Shown here in pieces: positions 48,504-58,029 of a stretch of 64,000 bases of DNA. Every line of letters begins with the position of its first letter. Within the stretch, counting starts at the first letter, position 1. The position numbers and the translations under genes are program-made. Under the pieces are notes generated by a model. It saw nothing but the letters and a program-made list of their open reading frames with translations. It was not told where the DNA came from and made no database searches. The DNA comes from Reyranella soli (GTDB lineage Bacteria; Pseudomonadota; Alphaproteobacteria; Reyranellales; Reyranellaceae): the NCBI RefSeq assembly GCF_007992495.1, contig NZ_BKAJ01000061.1, forward strand, positions 1 through 64,000. The letters are read 5' to 3'.

Positions 48504-50189
48504 TCAGACCGAAGGCGCCGGCTGCCCGGTCGTCGGGTCGGGCGCTGTCCTGAGCCGCGTGTCGGCGAGTTCGCCGGCCGCCTCGAGGATCGGATACGCC
48601 ACCGACGCCAGGTGGCCGTTGATGCGCTTCAAATCCCGGATCACGTCCATGTGGATCGAGCTGGTCTCGATCGATTCCGGCCGGCCCTCGCGCAGGCGGG
48701 CGAAATGGCTGTCGGCGGTGCGCGATTCGGCCTCGCGCAGGGACGCTTTCTCGCCGACCAGGCGGCGCGCCAGGGTGATGTCGCGCGTGGTGAAGACGTT
48801 CAGCGCCAGCCGCAGGTTGTCGAGCACGCGGCTATGGAAGGCGCGCAGCTCGGCCATGCCCTCGGCCGAGAAGGCGTAGCGGTTCTTGATCTTCTTGGCG
48901 GCGAGCTCCATCAGGTTCTTGTCGATGATGTCGCCGATATGCTCGAGGTTGGTGGTGAAGGTCAGGATCTCGACGTAGCGCTTGCCGTCTTCCTCGCCGA
49001 GCTCGTTGCGCGAGACCTGCACGAGGTAGAGCTTGATCGCCTCGTATAGCTGGTCGACGGCGTTGTCGGCCGCCTCGATCGCCTTCACCGCCTTGGCGTC
49101 ATTGCGCTCCAGCACATCGATGGTCTGGCGCAGCATGTCGGCGACGCGGTCGCCGAGGTTCAAGGTCTCGCGCAAGGCGCAGCCCAGCGCCTCGGCCGGC
49201 GAATCGAGGACGTTGGGGTCGAGGTGCCGCGGCTTGCCGGGATCGTCGGGCACCGGCTTGTCTGGCAGCAGCTTGCGGCAGCCCCAGGCGACGACATCGA
49301 CCAGCGGCAGGAAGACCAGCGAGGCCAGCGCGTTGAAGCCGGTATGGAAGTTCACCGGCATGCGGGTGGCCGAGCCGTCCAGAAGCGTCAGCCAGTCGAC
49401 CAGCGGACCCAGGAACGGCAACAGCGCCACGCCGACGATGGCGCGCGTCATGAGGTTGGCGAGCGGCACGCGGCGGGCGGCGACGTCGGCGCTCGACTGC
49501 GCCATGTAGGGCGCGAGCGCCCCGCCGATGTTGGCGCCGATCACCAGCGCCAGGGCGAGCTTGGGCTCGATGAGCCCAGAGCCCGCGAACGACATCACCA
49601 GCAGCACCGTCGAGAGGCTGGAATGCACGAACCAGGTGGCGAGCGTGCCGACGACGACGGCGATCACGTACTCGTCCTGCAGGCCCTGCAGCATGGCCAT
49701 GAAGGCAGGCGCGGTGCGCAGCGGCAGTGTTGCGGCGGCCAGCAGTTTCAGCGACAGCAGCATCAGGCCGAGCCCGATGGCGACGCGGCCGAGATGGCGC
49801 GATTTGTCGGTATCGCTCGACAGGAAGGCGATGACGCCGGCGCCGATCAGCAGCGGCGATACCCACCCGAGGTCGAACGACAGGATCTGGGCGGCGATGG
49901 TGGTGCCGATGTCGGCGCCCAGCATGATGGCGAAGGCGATCGACAGGGGGATCAGGCCACGGCCGGCGAAGGAGGAGACCAACAGCGACGTGGCCGTGCT
50001 CGACTGCAGCAGCCCGGTGATGGCGATGCCGCCCAGGAAGGCGGTGACGCGGTTGCGCGAGCACGCGGCTATGGCGCGGCGCAAGGCAGCGCCGAAGGCG
50101 CGCGTCAGCCCCGTGCGCACCATGCGCACGCCCCACAGCAGCAGCGCAACGCTGCCCAGCACGTTCAGGACGGTCTCGACGCCATGCAT
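48504..50189 (-). CDS. Na/Pi cotransporter family protein with PhoU-like domain
   Basis: A 561-residue membrane protein. The N-terminal half has the paired QSSTA-type repeats of sodium/phosphate cotransporters (GLLQSSTATSLLVSSFA and WFVHSSLSTVLLVMSFA) with about eight helices. The C-terminal 220 residues are a soluble PhoU-like helical region (TLNLGDRVADMLRQTIDVLE and NLEHIGDIIDKNLMELAAKK). Proteins of this layout (YjbB/NptA type) transport or export phosphate. It sits near the phn operon, which releases phosphate, though on the other strand. Confidence 0.92.
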   Translation of the reverse strand: MHGVETVLNVLGSVALLLWGVRMVRTGLTRAFGAALRRAIAACSRNRVTAFLGGIAITGLLQSSTATSLLVSSFAGRGLIPLSIAFAIMLGADIGTTIAAQILSFDLGWVSPLLIGAGVIAFLSSDTDKSRHLGRVAIGLGLMLLSLKLLAAATLPLRTAPAFMAMLQGLQDEYVIAVVVGTLATWFVHSSLSTVLLVMSFAGSGLIEPKLALALVIGANIGGALAPYMAQSSADVAARRVPLANLMTRAIVGVALLPFLGPLVDWLTLLDGSATRMPVNFHTGFNALASLVFLPLVDVVAWGCRKLLPDKPVPDDPGKPRHLDPNVLDSPAEALGCALRETLNLGDRVADMLRQTIDVLERNDAKAVKAIEAADNAVDQLYEAIKLYLVQVSRNELGEEDGKRYVEILTFTTNLEHIGDIIDKNLMELAAKKIKNRYAFSAEGMAELRAFHSRVLDNLRLALNVFTTRDITLARRLVGEKASLREAESRTADSHFARLREGRPESIETSSIHMDVIRDLKRINGHLASVAYPILEAAGELADTRLRTAPDPTTGQPAPSV

Positions 50190-50250
50190 GATCGCGGAAC
50201 CCTACGCCTCGATTCCCATCAGTAAAAGTTTTTTGACAGTTTTATGACTT

Positions 50251-50310
50251 GGAGCGCGGACCCTCCAGGTCCGCTCATGGTCATGATGCGGACCTGGAGG
50301 TCCGCGCTCC
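50251..50310. repeat. Dispersed palindromic element at the LysR gene end
   Basis: Arms 50251-50274 and 50288-50310 are the same 23-bp sequence as the 7528-7586 copy, with one extra C in the left arm; the loop is TCATGGTCATGAT. It overlaps the 3' end of the LysR gene and gives it its last residues and stop codon. The rest of 50190-50280 has no gene. Confidence 0.9.
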
Positions 50311-51168
50311 GGCAAGAGTTGCCTCGTCTATGAACGCACGCACCAGTGCGACGCGGCGGCGCTCCTGCAGACACACCGCGTATTCGGCGACATTGAGGTC
50401 GGTGTCCGTGACAAGGACGGGACGGAAGCGCCGGTCCTCGCCGAGCTCGCTCGCGAACACCGCGCCGATGCCGAAGCCCGCCGCCACCGCCTCGCGCACG
50501 CCTTCGCGCGTCTGCACCTCGACGATGGCGTCGGGCCGGATATCGGCCGCGGCCATGGCCTGCTCGACCACCTCGCGGGTGATCGAGCCGCGCTCGCGCA
50601 GTACAAGCGACTGGCCCGCCAGCGCCGACAGAGGCGCACGACCGCGCTTGGCGAGCGGATGGCGCGAGGGCACGAACAGCACGACACGGTCGGTGCGCAG
50701 CCTGACGGCATGCAGCCGCGGGTCGGACACGCTTTTGGCCATCACCGCCACGTCGGCCTCGTGTCGCAGCAGCCGCTCCAGCACGACGGCCGAGTTGTCG
50801 ATCGCGAGCGCGAAGGTCAGGCCTTCGGCGCGGTCGCGCAGGGCGGCCATGATCGGCACGACGTGATGGGCCGAATCGGCCGCGATCCGGAGATGCCCGC
50901 GGGTCAGGGCCTGCTCGCCGGCCAGCAGGGCGCGCGCCTCGTCCTGCACGGCGAACAGCCGCGTGGTGATGCCGTGCAATTGACGGCCGGTCTCGGTCGG
51001 CGCGACGGTGCGGCCGCGCCGGTCGAACAGGCGCACGCCATAGGCCTGCTCCAGCGTCGTTACCTGGCTCGACAGGTTGGGCTGGCTCAGCCCCGAGGCG
51101 CGGGCCGCAGCCGAGAACGACCCGGATTCGGCCACCAGATGGAAGGCGCGCAGCTGCGTCGGCGTCAT
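50281..51168 (-). CDS. LysR-family regulator, probable regulator of phn genes
   Basis: A 295-residue LysR protein. The N-terminal helix-turn-helix is LRAFHLVAESGSFSAAARASGLSQPNLSSQV; the effector-binding domain follows (GHLRIAADSAHHVVPIMAALRD). The ATG at 51168 begins the family pattern MTPTQLRAFH. It is divergent from phnW with 61 bases between starts, the usual arrangement for a LysR protein and its target operon; the ligand would be 2-aminoethylphosphonate or a product. The last nine residues, GARTSRSAS, come from the palindromic repeat and are not part of the family. Confidence 0.9.
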   Translation of the reverse strand: MTPTQLRAFHLVAESGSFSAAARASGLSQPNLSSQVTTLEQAYGVRLFDRRGRTVAPTETGRQLHGITTRLFAVQDEARALLAGEQALTRGHLRIAADSAHHVVPIMAALRDRAEGLTFALAIDNSAVVLERLLRHEADVAVMAKSVSDPRLHAVRLRTDRVVLFVPSRHPLAKRGRAPLSALAGQSLVLRERGSITREVVEQAMAAADIRPDAIVEVQTREGVREAVAAGFGIGAVFASELGEDRRFRPVLVTDTDLNVAEYAVCLQERRRVALVRAFIDEATLAGARTSRSAS

Positions 51169-51229
51169 ATATGGAAAACCAATAAGTAACATATGGATTA
51201 TATACTGGACGCATAGAGGCCGCGAGCCC
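51169..51229. promoter_or_regulatory. Divergent LysR/phnW regulatory region
   Basis: An AT-rich 61-base gap in GC-rich DNA. ATATGG occurs twice 23 bases apart (about 51169 and 51192) and TTATATAC lies near 51199-51206; dyad T-N11-A sites of LysR type are plausible. The promoters of both genes must lie here, but no unambiguous -35/-10 pair was assigned. Confidence 0.55.
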
Positions 51230-52393
51230 ATGAATCGCCGCATGACGACCAAGCACACCCAGTCAGAAACCGGCGATCCGCTGCTGCTGACGCCCGGTCC
51301 GCTCACCACCTCGGCCAGCGTCAAGCAGGCCATGGTCCACGACTGGGGCTCGCGCGATGCGGAGTTTCTGCGCATCAACCGCATGGTGCTCGACAAGATC
51401 GTCGAGCTTGCCGGCGGGCAGGGCACACACGTCACCGTGCCGGTACAGGGCTCGGGCACCTTCGCCGTCGAGGCGATGATCACTTCGTTCGTGCCGAAGT
51501 CCGGCAAGCTTCTGGTGCTGATCAACGGCGCCTACGGCCAGCGCGCGCTGAAGATCGCCCAGATCGCCGGCCGCGCCACGGCCTCGCTCGAGACGCCGGA
51601 AGACACGCCGCCCGACCTGGCGCGACTGGATAACATGCTGGTCGACGACACAGCCATCAGCCACGTCTTCGCCGTCCATTGCGAGACGACCTCGGGTATC
51701 CTCAACCCCATCGCCGAGGTTGCGGAGATCGTCGCCCGCCACGGCCGCCGCCTACTGGTCGATTCCATGAGCGCGTTCGGTGCGATCGAAATCGACGCCC
51801 GCAAGATCCGCTACGACGCGCTGGCCGCCTCATCCAACAAGTGCCTCGAGGGCGTGCCGGGCCTGGGCTTCGTGATCTGCCGCAACGAGGCCCTGGCCGA
51901 GTGCAAGGGCAACGCCACGACCCTGGTGCTCGACCTGTTCGACCAGGCCGAGGCCTTCGCCCGCACCGGCCAGTACCGCTTCACGCCGCCGATCCACGTC
52001 ATCGTGGCCCTGGGCAGGGCGATCGAGGAGCACGAGGCCGAGGGCGGCGTCGTCGGCCGCGGCAGGCGCTATCGGGAGAATGCCGGCGTGCTGATCGACG
52101 GCATGCGCGCCATGGGCTTCCAGACCCTGCTGCCCGACCGCCTGCAGGCGCCGATCATCGTCACCTTCCACATGCCGACCGATCCACGGTTCGTCTTCCA
52201 GACGTTCTATGATGCGCTGAAGGACCGCGGCTATGTGATCTATCCTGGCAAACTCACGGTCGCCGATTCTTTCCGTATCGGCTGCATCGGCCGGCTGTAT
52301 CCTCAGCACATGGTGAGCGCCCTGCTTGCGGTGCGGGAGGTGTTGGACGAAATGCGGGTCAGCAACGGCGGCCCGGCGCTGGCGGCGGAGTAG
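51230..52393 (+). CDS. phnW: 2-aminoethylphosphonate-pyruvate aminotransferase
   Basis: PLP enzyme converting 2-aminoethylphosphonate and pyruvate to phosphonoacetaldehyde and alanine. About 387 residues: LLLTPGPLTTSASVKQAM, VTVPVQGSGTFAVEAMI, LVDSMSAFGAIEIDARK and the PLP lysine in ALAASSNKCLEGVPGLGFV, all typical of the small aminotransferase branch. The ATG at 51230 is used; ATG at 51242 is an alternative. First gene of phnW-phnA-phnY, with 11 bases to phnA. Confidence 0.93.
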   Translation: MNRRMTTKHTQSETGDPLLLTPGPLTTSASVKQAMVHDWGSRDAEFLRINRMVLDKIVELAGGQGTHVTVPVQGSGTFAVEAMITSFVPKSGKLLVLINGAYGQRALKIAQIAGRATASLETPEDTPPDLARLDNMLVDDTAISHVFAVHCETTSGILNPIAEVAEIVARHGRRLLVDSMSAFGAIEIDARKIRYDALAASSNKCLEGVPGLGFVICRNEALAECKGNATTLVLDLFDQAEAFARTGQYRFTPPIHVIVALGRAIEEHEAEGGVVGRGRRYRENAGVLIDGMRAMGFQTLLPDRLQAPIIVTFHMPTDPRFVFQTFYDALKDRGYVIYPGKLTVADSFRIGCIGRLYPQHMVSALLAVREVLDEMRVSNGGPALAAE

Positions 52394-52404
52394 GAGAAGT
52401 ACGC

Positions 52405-53682
52405 ATGGCACCCGACAGTCTGAACACCCCCGACAAAGACGGAGGCGTTGGCGAGATCGCCGTCAACGGCCGCCGCTACCGCCTGCCGCGCCAGCCCACG
52501 GTCGTGGTCTGCGTTGACGGCTCGGAGCCGGGCTACATCGAGCGCGCCGTCGAAGCCGGCCGCGCGCCATGGTTCGGCAAGGTCCTGACCCAGGGCACGA
52601 ACCTTCTGGCCGACTGCGTCGTGCCGAGCTTCACCAACCCCAACAACCTCTCGATCGTCACCGGGCGGCCGCCAGCCGAGCACGGCATCTGCGGCAACTA
52701 CTTCCTCGATCCCGACAGCGGGAAAGAGGTGATGATGAACGATCCGAAGTTCCTGCGCATCGAGACGCTGTTCCCGTCGTTCCAGCGCGCCGGCTGCCGC
52801 ATTGCCGTCGTCACCGCCAAGGACAAGCTGCGCGGCCTTTTAGGCAAAGGGCTGGAGCTCGGCGCCGGCAAGGCCTGCAGCTTCTCGTCCGAGAAGTCCG
52901 ACAAGGCCACGCTCGGCGAGAACGGCATCGACAAGGTGAACGAGCTGGTCGGCATGCCGGTACCCGACGTCTACAGCGCCGGCCTGTCGGAGTTCGTGTT
53001 CGCCGCCGGCGTGAAGATCATGGAGCGCGACCGGCCGCAGATCATGTACCTGTCGACCACCGACTACATCCAACACAAGCACGCGCCCGGCACGCCGGTC
53101 GCCGACGACTTCTACGCCATGATGGACGGCTACATGGCCAAACTCGATGCCATGGGCTGCACGATCGTACTCACCGCCGATCACGGCATGAACGCCAAGT
53201 TCGGCGCCGACGGCCAGCCCGACGTCATCTACCTGCAGGACGTGTTCGACGGTTGGCTCGGCAAGGACGAGGCGCGGGTCATCCTGCCCATCACCGATCC
53301 CTATGTCGTGCATCACGGCGCGCTGGGCTCCTTCGCCGTGGTCTACCTGCCGGCCGGAACGACGTCCGAGGCCGCGGCCGCCAAGCTGAAGGCCATGCCG
53401 GGCATCGAGGCGGCGCTCTCCGAGCAGGAAGCCGCCGCCCGCTTCGAGTTGCCGGCTGATCGCCTGGGCGACCTCGTCGTCGTCTCGACCAAGCACAAGG
53501 TGCTGGGCACCTCGGCCTCGCGCCACGACCTGTCGGGCCTGACAGAGCCCTTGCGCAGCCATGGCGGCATCTCCGAGCAAAAGGTGCCGCTGCTCTGCAA
53601 TCGCAAGCTTTCAGCCGATGGTGCGTCGCGCCATTGGCGCAACTTCGACGCCTTCGACCTCGCCCTCAACCTCGTCGCCTGA
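52405..53682 (+). CDS. phnA: Phosphonoacetate hydrolase
   Basis: Alkaline-phosphatase-superfamily enzyme cleaving the C-P bond of phosphonoacetate to acetate and phosphate. The 425 residues have metal ligands in [16 protein letters not shown] and [13 protein letters not shown], the nucleophilic Thr in [27 protein letters not shown], and [13 protein letters not shown] near the C-terminus. A GGAGAAG site precedes the ATG. Placed between phnW and phnY as in Sinorhizobium-type phnWAY clusters. Confidence 0.93.
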   Translation: MAPDSLNTPDKDGGVGEIAVNGRRYRLPRQPTVVVCVDGSEPGYIERAVEAGRAPWFGKVLTQGTNLLADCVVPSFTNPNNLSIVTGRPPAEHGICGNYFLDPDSGKEVMMNDPKFLRIETLFPSFQRAGCRIAVVTAKDKLRGLLGKGLELGAGKACSFSSEKSDKATLGENGIDKVNELVGMPVPDVYSAGLSEFVFAAGVKIMERDRPQIMYLSTTDYIQHKHAPGTPVADDFYAMMDGYMAKLDAMGCTIVLTADHGMNAKFGADGQPDVIYLQDVFDGWLGKDEARVILPITDPYVVHHGALGSFAVVYLPAGTTSEAAAAKLKAMPGIEAALSEQEAAARFELPADRLGDLVVVSTKHKVLGTSASRHDLSGLTEPLRSHGGISEQKVPLLCNRKLSADGASRHWRNFDAFDLALNLVA

Positions 53683-53690
53683 GAGACACC

Positions 53691-55139
53691 ATGGACACGA
53701 TGATCCGCAGCGATGTGCGGCACGACGCATTGCGCATTGCCGGCAAGAAGGTCGAAACCAAGAGCCGTCTGGAAGTCCGCTTCCCGTGGGACAACCGGCT
53801 GGTCGGCAGCGTGCCGCGGGCAACGCCCGAGCTGGTGGCCGAGGCCTTCCGCATCGCCCACGCCTACAAGCCCAAGCTGACGCGCTATCAGCGCCAGCAG
53901 ATCCTGCTCAAGACCGCCGAGCTTCTGGTCGCGCGCAAGGAAGAGCTGTCGCGCCTGATCACGCTGGAATCGGGCCTGTGCCTGAAGGATTCGCTCTACG
54001 AGGTCGGCCGTGCCTTCGATGTCTTTACCTTCGCGGGCCAGCTCTGCTTGCTCGACGACGGCCAGACCTTTTCCTGTGACCTGACCCCGCACGGCAAGTC
54101 GCGCAAGATCTTCACGCTGCGCCAGCCGCTCAATGCCATCTCGGCGATCACGCCGTTCAACCATCCGCTGAACATGGTGGCGCACAAGCTGGCGCCGGCC
54201 TTCGCCACCAACAACTGCGTGGTGCTGAAGCCGACCGAGCTCACGCCGCTCACCGCGCTGTTCCTGGCCGACACGCTCTACGAGGCGGGCCTGCCGCCCG
54301 AGATGCTGTCGGTGATCACCGGCAATCCATCGGATATCGGCGATGCCATGATCACCGACCCGCACGCCGACCTCGTGACCTTCACCGGCTCGGTGCGCGT
54401 CGGCAAGCACATCGCGGCGACCGCCGGCTACAAACGGCTGGTGCTGGAGCTGGGGGGCAACGATCCGCTGATCGTCATGGAGGATGCCGACCTCGACAAG
54501 GCGGCCGACCTTGCCGTCGCCGGCGCCACCAAGAATTCGGGCCAGCGCTGCACGGCGGTAAAGCGCATCATCGTCGTCGACAGCGTGGCCGACGCCTTCG
54601 TCGAGCGCCTGCTGGCCAAGGCGAAGAAGCTCAAGGCCGGCGATCCGCTCGATCCCGAGACCGACGTCGGCACCGTGATCCACGAGCGCGCCGCCACGCT
54701 GTTCCAGAACCGCGTGAGCGAAGCCGTCGCCAAGCACGGCGCCAGGCTGCTGCACGGCAACGATCGCCGCGGCGCGCTTTTCCCACCGACAGTCGTCGAT
54801 CATGTCGATCCGACCTGCGAGCTGGTGCGCGAGGAGACGTTCGGTCCGGTCATCCCGGTCATCCGCGTGAAAGACATCGACCATGCGATCAAGGTCTCCA
54901 ACGGCACGGCCTACGGCCTGTCGTCGGGCGTCTGCACCGACCGCCTGGACTACATCACGCGCTTCGTCGACGAGCTGCAGGTCGGCACGGTCAATGTCTG
55001 GGAAGTGCCGGGCTATCGCATCGAGATGTCGCCCTTCGGCGGCATCAAGGATTCGGGCCTCGGCTACAAGGAGGGAGTCCTTGAAGCCATGAAGAGCTTC
55101 ACCAATGTAAAGACCTGGTCGCTGCCCTGGCCGGGGTAG
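53691..55139 (+). CDS. phnY: Phosphonoacetaldehyde dehydrogenase
   Basis: NAD-dependent aldehyde dehydrogenase oxidising phosphonoacetaldehyde to phosphonoacetate. 482 residues: catalytic Cys in [13 protein letters not shown], Glu in [14 protein letters not shown], coenzyme loop [32 protein letters not shown]. The ATG at 53691 lies eight bases after phnA. Completes the AEP pathway of this operon. No phosphonate transporter gene is in the window. Confidence 0.92.
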   Translation: MDTMIRSDVRHDALRIAGKKVETKSRLEVRFPWDNRLVGSVPRATPELVAEAFRIAHAYKPKLTRYQRQQILLKTAELLVARKEELSRLITLESGLCLKDSLYEVGRAFDVFTFAGQLCLLDDGQTFSCDLTPHGKSRKIFTLRQPLNAISAITPFNHPLNMVAHKLAPAFATNNCVVLKPTELTPLTALFLADTLYEAGLPPEMLSVITGNPSDIGDAMITDPHADLVTFTGSVRVGKHIAATAGYKRLVLELGGNDPLIVMEDADLDKAADLAVAGATKNSGQRCTAVKRIIVVDSVADAFVERLLAKAKKLKAGDPLDPETDVGTVIHERAATLFQNRVSEAVAKHGARLLHGNDRRGALFPPTVVDHVDPTCELVREETFGPVIPVIRVKDIDHAIKVSNGTAYGLSSGVCTDRLDYITRFVDELQVGTVNVWEVPGYRIEMSPFGGIKDSGLGYKEGVLEAMKSFTNVKTWSLPWPG

Positions 55140-55177
55140 GGGCAACTCCGGCCGCACGATCTCCGTTACGGAGGAGC

Positions 55178-55246
55178 TGTCATCCCGAGCGCAGCGAGGG
55201 ACCTTTCCTGTTGGCTCAAAGGTCCCTCGCTACGCTCGGGATGACA
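55178..55246. repeat. Second palindromic element type
   Basis: Arms 55178-55206 and 55218-55246 (29 bp, one mismatch) around the loop CCTGTTGGCTC. The sequence differs from the other palindromes. It lies after the phnY stop codon and could act as a terminator hairpin; there is no T-run. Confidence 0.85.
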
Positions 55247-55271
55247 ATGTGCGCGTTCCAGAGGAGGAGCC

Positions 55272-55628
55272 ATGCCTAGTCAAAGCTACACCGGAGGGTG
55301 CCACTGCGGCGCCGTCGCCTACACGGTCGAGGTCGACACCGAACAGGCGCTGAAGTGCAACTGCTCGATCTGCACCAAGCTCGGCGCCGTCTGGGCCTTT
55401 GCGCCCCAGGCCAAGTTCAAGCTCACCAAGGGCGCCGACGAGCAGGGCGACTACCTCTTCAACAAGAAGAAGCTGCACCACCGCTTCTGCACCTCCTGCG
55501 GCATCGAAAGCTATGCCAACGGCACCGGCCCCGACGGATCACCCATGGTCGGCATCAACCTGCGCTGCGTCGAGGGCGTCGATGTCGACAAGCTCAGCCC
55601 CCGTGCGTGGGACGGCCGCAGCATGTAG
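55272..55628 (+). CDS. GFA/CENP-V family zinc protein
   Basis: A 118-residue member of the glutathione-dependent formaldehyde-activating/CENP-V family. Zinc-binding cysteines appear in GGCHCGAVAY, KCNCSICTKLG and HRFCTSCGIESY. Enzymatic activity of most family members is unproven. A GAGGAGG-type site precedes the ATG. Stands alone after the second palindrome. Confidence 0.92.
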   Translation: MPSQSYTGGCHCGAVAYTVEVDTEQALKCNCSICTKLGAVWAFAPQAKFKLTKGADEQGDYLFNKKKLHHRFCTSCGIESYANGTGPDGSPMVGINLRCVEGVDVDKLSPRAWDGRSM

Positions 55629-55657
55629 ATTGACCCTCCTGTAAGGGAGGAATCGTC

Positions 55658-56635
55658 ATGTTTTCGCTGTCCCGCCGACGCCTGCTGGCAACAACTGCGG
55701 TTGCCCTGGCCGCGCCCGCCGTGGCGCGTGCGCAGGCTTGGCCCACCAAGCAGATCCGCATGATCGCGCCCTATCCGCCAGGTGGGGGCATCGATACGGT
55801 GACGCGGGGCTTCTCCGAGGGCGTGTCGTCCAGGCTCGGGCAAGTTATCGTGGTCGACAACCAGCCGGGGGCGGGCGCCACGATCGGTGCGTCGGCGCTG
55901 GCGCGCAGCCCGGCCGACGGCTACACGCTGATGGTCGGTAGCATGGTCGACTATTCGATCGCGCCCTATTTCCACCAGAACCTGACCTTCGACATGGCCA
56001 AGGACTTCGTGCCGATCCTGGAGATCGGCAACGGTACGGTGGGCGTGCTGGTGACGCCGAGCCTGCCGGTGAAGAACGTCCAGGAGCTGATCGCCTACGC
56101 CAAGGCCAACCCGGGCAAGCTCTCCTACGCCTCGTCGGGCTTCGGCGGGCTGATCCATCTCAACTACGAGATGCTGAGGCAGATGACGGGCGCGGAGATG
56201 ACCCACGTGCCGTACAAGGGCACCAGCTTCTTCCAGGCCGACCTCTACGAAGGCCGCGTGCAGGTTTCGATCGACAACGTGCTGGCCCATCTGCCCAACA
56301 TCGCTGCCGGCAAGGTCCGCTGCCTTGCCGTCACCAGCAAGGCGCGCTCGCCGCTGCTGCCTGACGTGCCGACCATGGCCGAGGCGGGCGTGCCGGGCTT
56401 CGAATCGGCCACCAACTACACACTGTTCGCGCCCAAGGCGGTGTCGGCCGACATCCAGAAGAAGCTGAATGAGACCGGCAACGAGGTGGTGAGCGACGCG
56501 GGCTTCCGCGAGAAGATGCTGAAGCTCGGCATCGTGCCGGCTGGTGGTCCGCAGGCGGAGGTGCAGGCCAAGATGCCGGCCGAGATGAAGCGCTGGGCCG
56601 ACGTCATCCAGAAGGGCAACATCAAGCCCAGCTAG
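55658..56635 (+). CDS. Bug-family solute-binding protein (tripartite tricarboxylate transporter type)
   Basis: A 325-residue periplasmic binding protein with a Tat-like signal (SRRRLLATTAVALAAPAVARA). MIAPYPPGGGIDTVTR is the Bug ligand loop, then VVDNQPGAGATIGASALARS and HVPYKGTSFFQADLYEGRVQ. Bug proteins usually bind carboxylates; the membrane genes (TctAB) are not present nearby. A GGGAGG site precedes the ATG. The following enzyme gene may share its substrate. Confidence 0.93.
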   Translation: MFSLSRRRLLATTAVALAAPAVARAQAWPTKQIRMIAPYPPGGGIDTVTRGFSEGVSSRLGQVIVVDNQPGAGATIGASALARSPADGYTLMVGSMVDYSIAPYFHQNLTFDMAKDFVPILEIGNGTVGVLVTPSLPVKNVQELIAYAKANPGKLSYASSGFGGLIHLNYEMLRQMTGAEMTHVPYKGTSFFQADLYEGRVQVSIDNVLAHLPNIAAGKVRCLAVTSKARSPLLPDVPTMAEAGVPGFESATNYTLFAPKAVSADIQKKLNETGNEVVSDAGFREKMLKLGIVPAGGPQAEVQAKMPAEMKRWADVIQKGNIKPS

Positions 56636-56729
56636 GCCAACGCATGAGCGATGATCGGGTTATTCCTCGTTGTGCGAGGGGTGACCCTGCCGACAAACTC
56701 GCGCGCGTTTTTCGAGAAGGAAGCCAGCC

Positions 56730-57554
56730 ATGACCGTCAGCCAGGCCGACAAAGCCAAGAAGTTCCGTGCCCTGCACGAGGCGCCGGGTTCGTTCGTCAT
56801 TCCCAACCCGTGGGACGGCGGCTCGGCACGCGTGCTGGCCGGCCTGGGCTTCGAAGCGCTGGCGACGTCGAGCGGCGCCAAGGCGGGCGTGCTGGGCAAG
56901 CGCGACGGCAAGGTCACGCGCGAAGAAGCGCTGGCCAATGCCAAGCAGATCGTCGAGGCCTGCGACCTGCCCGTCGCGGCCGACCTCGAGAAGGGTTTCG
57001 GTGATGGGCCGGAAGCGGCTGCCGAGACTATCCGGCAGGCGGCCGGCGTCGGTCTGGTCGGCGGCTCGATCGAGGACGCCACAGGCGACAAGGACAAGCC
57101 GCTGTACGACGTCGAGGCTGCTGCGGCGCGCGTCGCGGCGGCCGTGAAGGCGGCGCGGGCGCTGCCGTTCCCATTCATGCTGACGGCACGTGCCGAAGGA
57201 TTCCTGCGCGGCCGCGCCGATCTTGACGACGTCATCAAGCGCCTGAAGGCCTACGAAGCGGCTGGCGCCGACGTGCTGTTCGCGCCCGGCTTGCCGGACA
57301 TCGAAGCGGTGAAGAAGGTCTGCGGCTCGATCGGCAAGCCGTTCAACTTCATGGTCGGCATCAAGGGCCGTTCGTTCAGCCGCGCCGAGCTGGAGGCCGC
57401 CGGCGTCAAGCGCATCAGCCTTGCGACCTCGCTCTATCGCGCCGCGATGACCGGCCTGGTGGCCGCAGCCAAGGAGGTCAAGGACAAGGGCACCTTCACC
57501 TACCTCGACACGTCGATCCCGACGCCCGAGCTCAACGCGTTCATGAAGGAGTAA
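56730..57554 (+). CDS. Isocitrate lyase/PEP mutase-superfamily enzyme
   Basis: A 274-residue TIM-barrel enzyme: FVIPNPWDGGSARVLAGLGF, ATSSGAKAGVLGKRDGKV, LPVAADLEKGFGDGPEA (metal Asp/Glu), GGSIEDATGDKDKPLYD. It is in the C-C/C-P lyase superfamily with PEP mutase, phosphonopyruvate hydrolase and oxaloacetate decarboxylase. The EDKxxPK loop of PEP mutases is not matched, so a lyase or decarboxylase role is likelier than phosphonate synthesis. AGAAGGAAG precedes the ATG. Confidence 0.85.
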   Translation: MTVSQADKAKKFRALHEAPGSFVIPNPWDGGSARVLAGLGFEALATSSGAKAGVLGKRDGKVTREEALANAKQIVEACDLPVAADLEKGFGDGPEAAAETIRQAAGVGLVGGSIEDATGDKDKPLYDVEAAAARVAAAVKAARALPFPFMLTARAEGFLRGRADLDDVIKRLKAYEAAGADVLFAPGLPDIEAVKKVCGSIGKPFNFMVGIKGRSFSRAELEAAGVKRISLATSLYRAAMTGLVAAAKEVKDKGTFTYLDTSIPTPELNAFMKE

Positions 57555-57609
57555 TTGTACGGACTTCGCCAGATCCGGAAATGGCAGCCGGCGACCCCGA
57601 TCACCGCCG

Positions 57610-58029
57610 CTAGTTCAGCCGTCCGGTGTAGGGGCCGGCCTCGACATTTTCTGCGCTGAAGCCCGGGTGCCAGTAATAGCGCACTCCGCCGAACTCCTGC
57701 TTCATACACCAGTCGCGGACCAGGCAAAGGTACGGTACCCAATCGTTGGTGCTGAGAACTGCCTTTGGGTTCTGCAGCAGCATAAGGTGCGCCGTACATA
57801 TCACAGCTTTGCCACTTAAGTGCCCTGAGTCGGGTAGGGCATACTGTCCAAAGTCGGCATCGAGGGGAGGGGACAAGTTCAACATTCCTTTCAGTTTGGC
57901 GTTGGCACCCAACAGGACGGTTGACACACCACTACGTTCCTTTGTGGCACCACTGTGAGCGTCTCGCTTTCGGAATTGCCTGACTTGGCGTCCGATTTCG
58001 ATGACCCTCGCGTGGCTATTCTTGAGCAA
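57610..58029 (-). CDS. Hypothetical ORF, possibly frameshifted
   Basis: A 139-residue frame with no recognised family; it has SGHLSGKAVICTAHLML and LVRDWCMKQEFGGVRYYW. The local sequence is less GC-rich than its neighbours. Upstream, another frame (ATG at 58126, MINRLWNTCGRQSFF) would join by a one-base shift near 58050 to make a longer protein, so the gene may be broken. Could equally be non-coding; nothing around it gives a role. Confidence 0.35.
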   Translation of the reverse strand: MLKNSHARVIEIGRQVRQFRKRDAHSGATKERSGVSTVLLGANAKLKGMLNLSPPLDADFGQYALPDSGHLSGKAVICTAHLMLLQNPKAVLSTNDWVPYLCLVRDWCMKQEFGGVRYYWHPGFSAENVEAGPYTGRLN

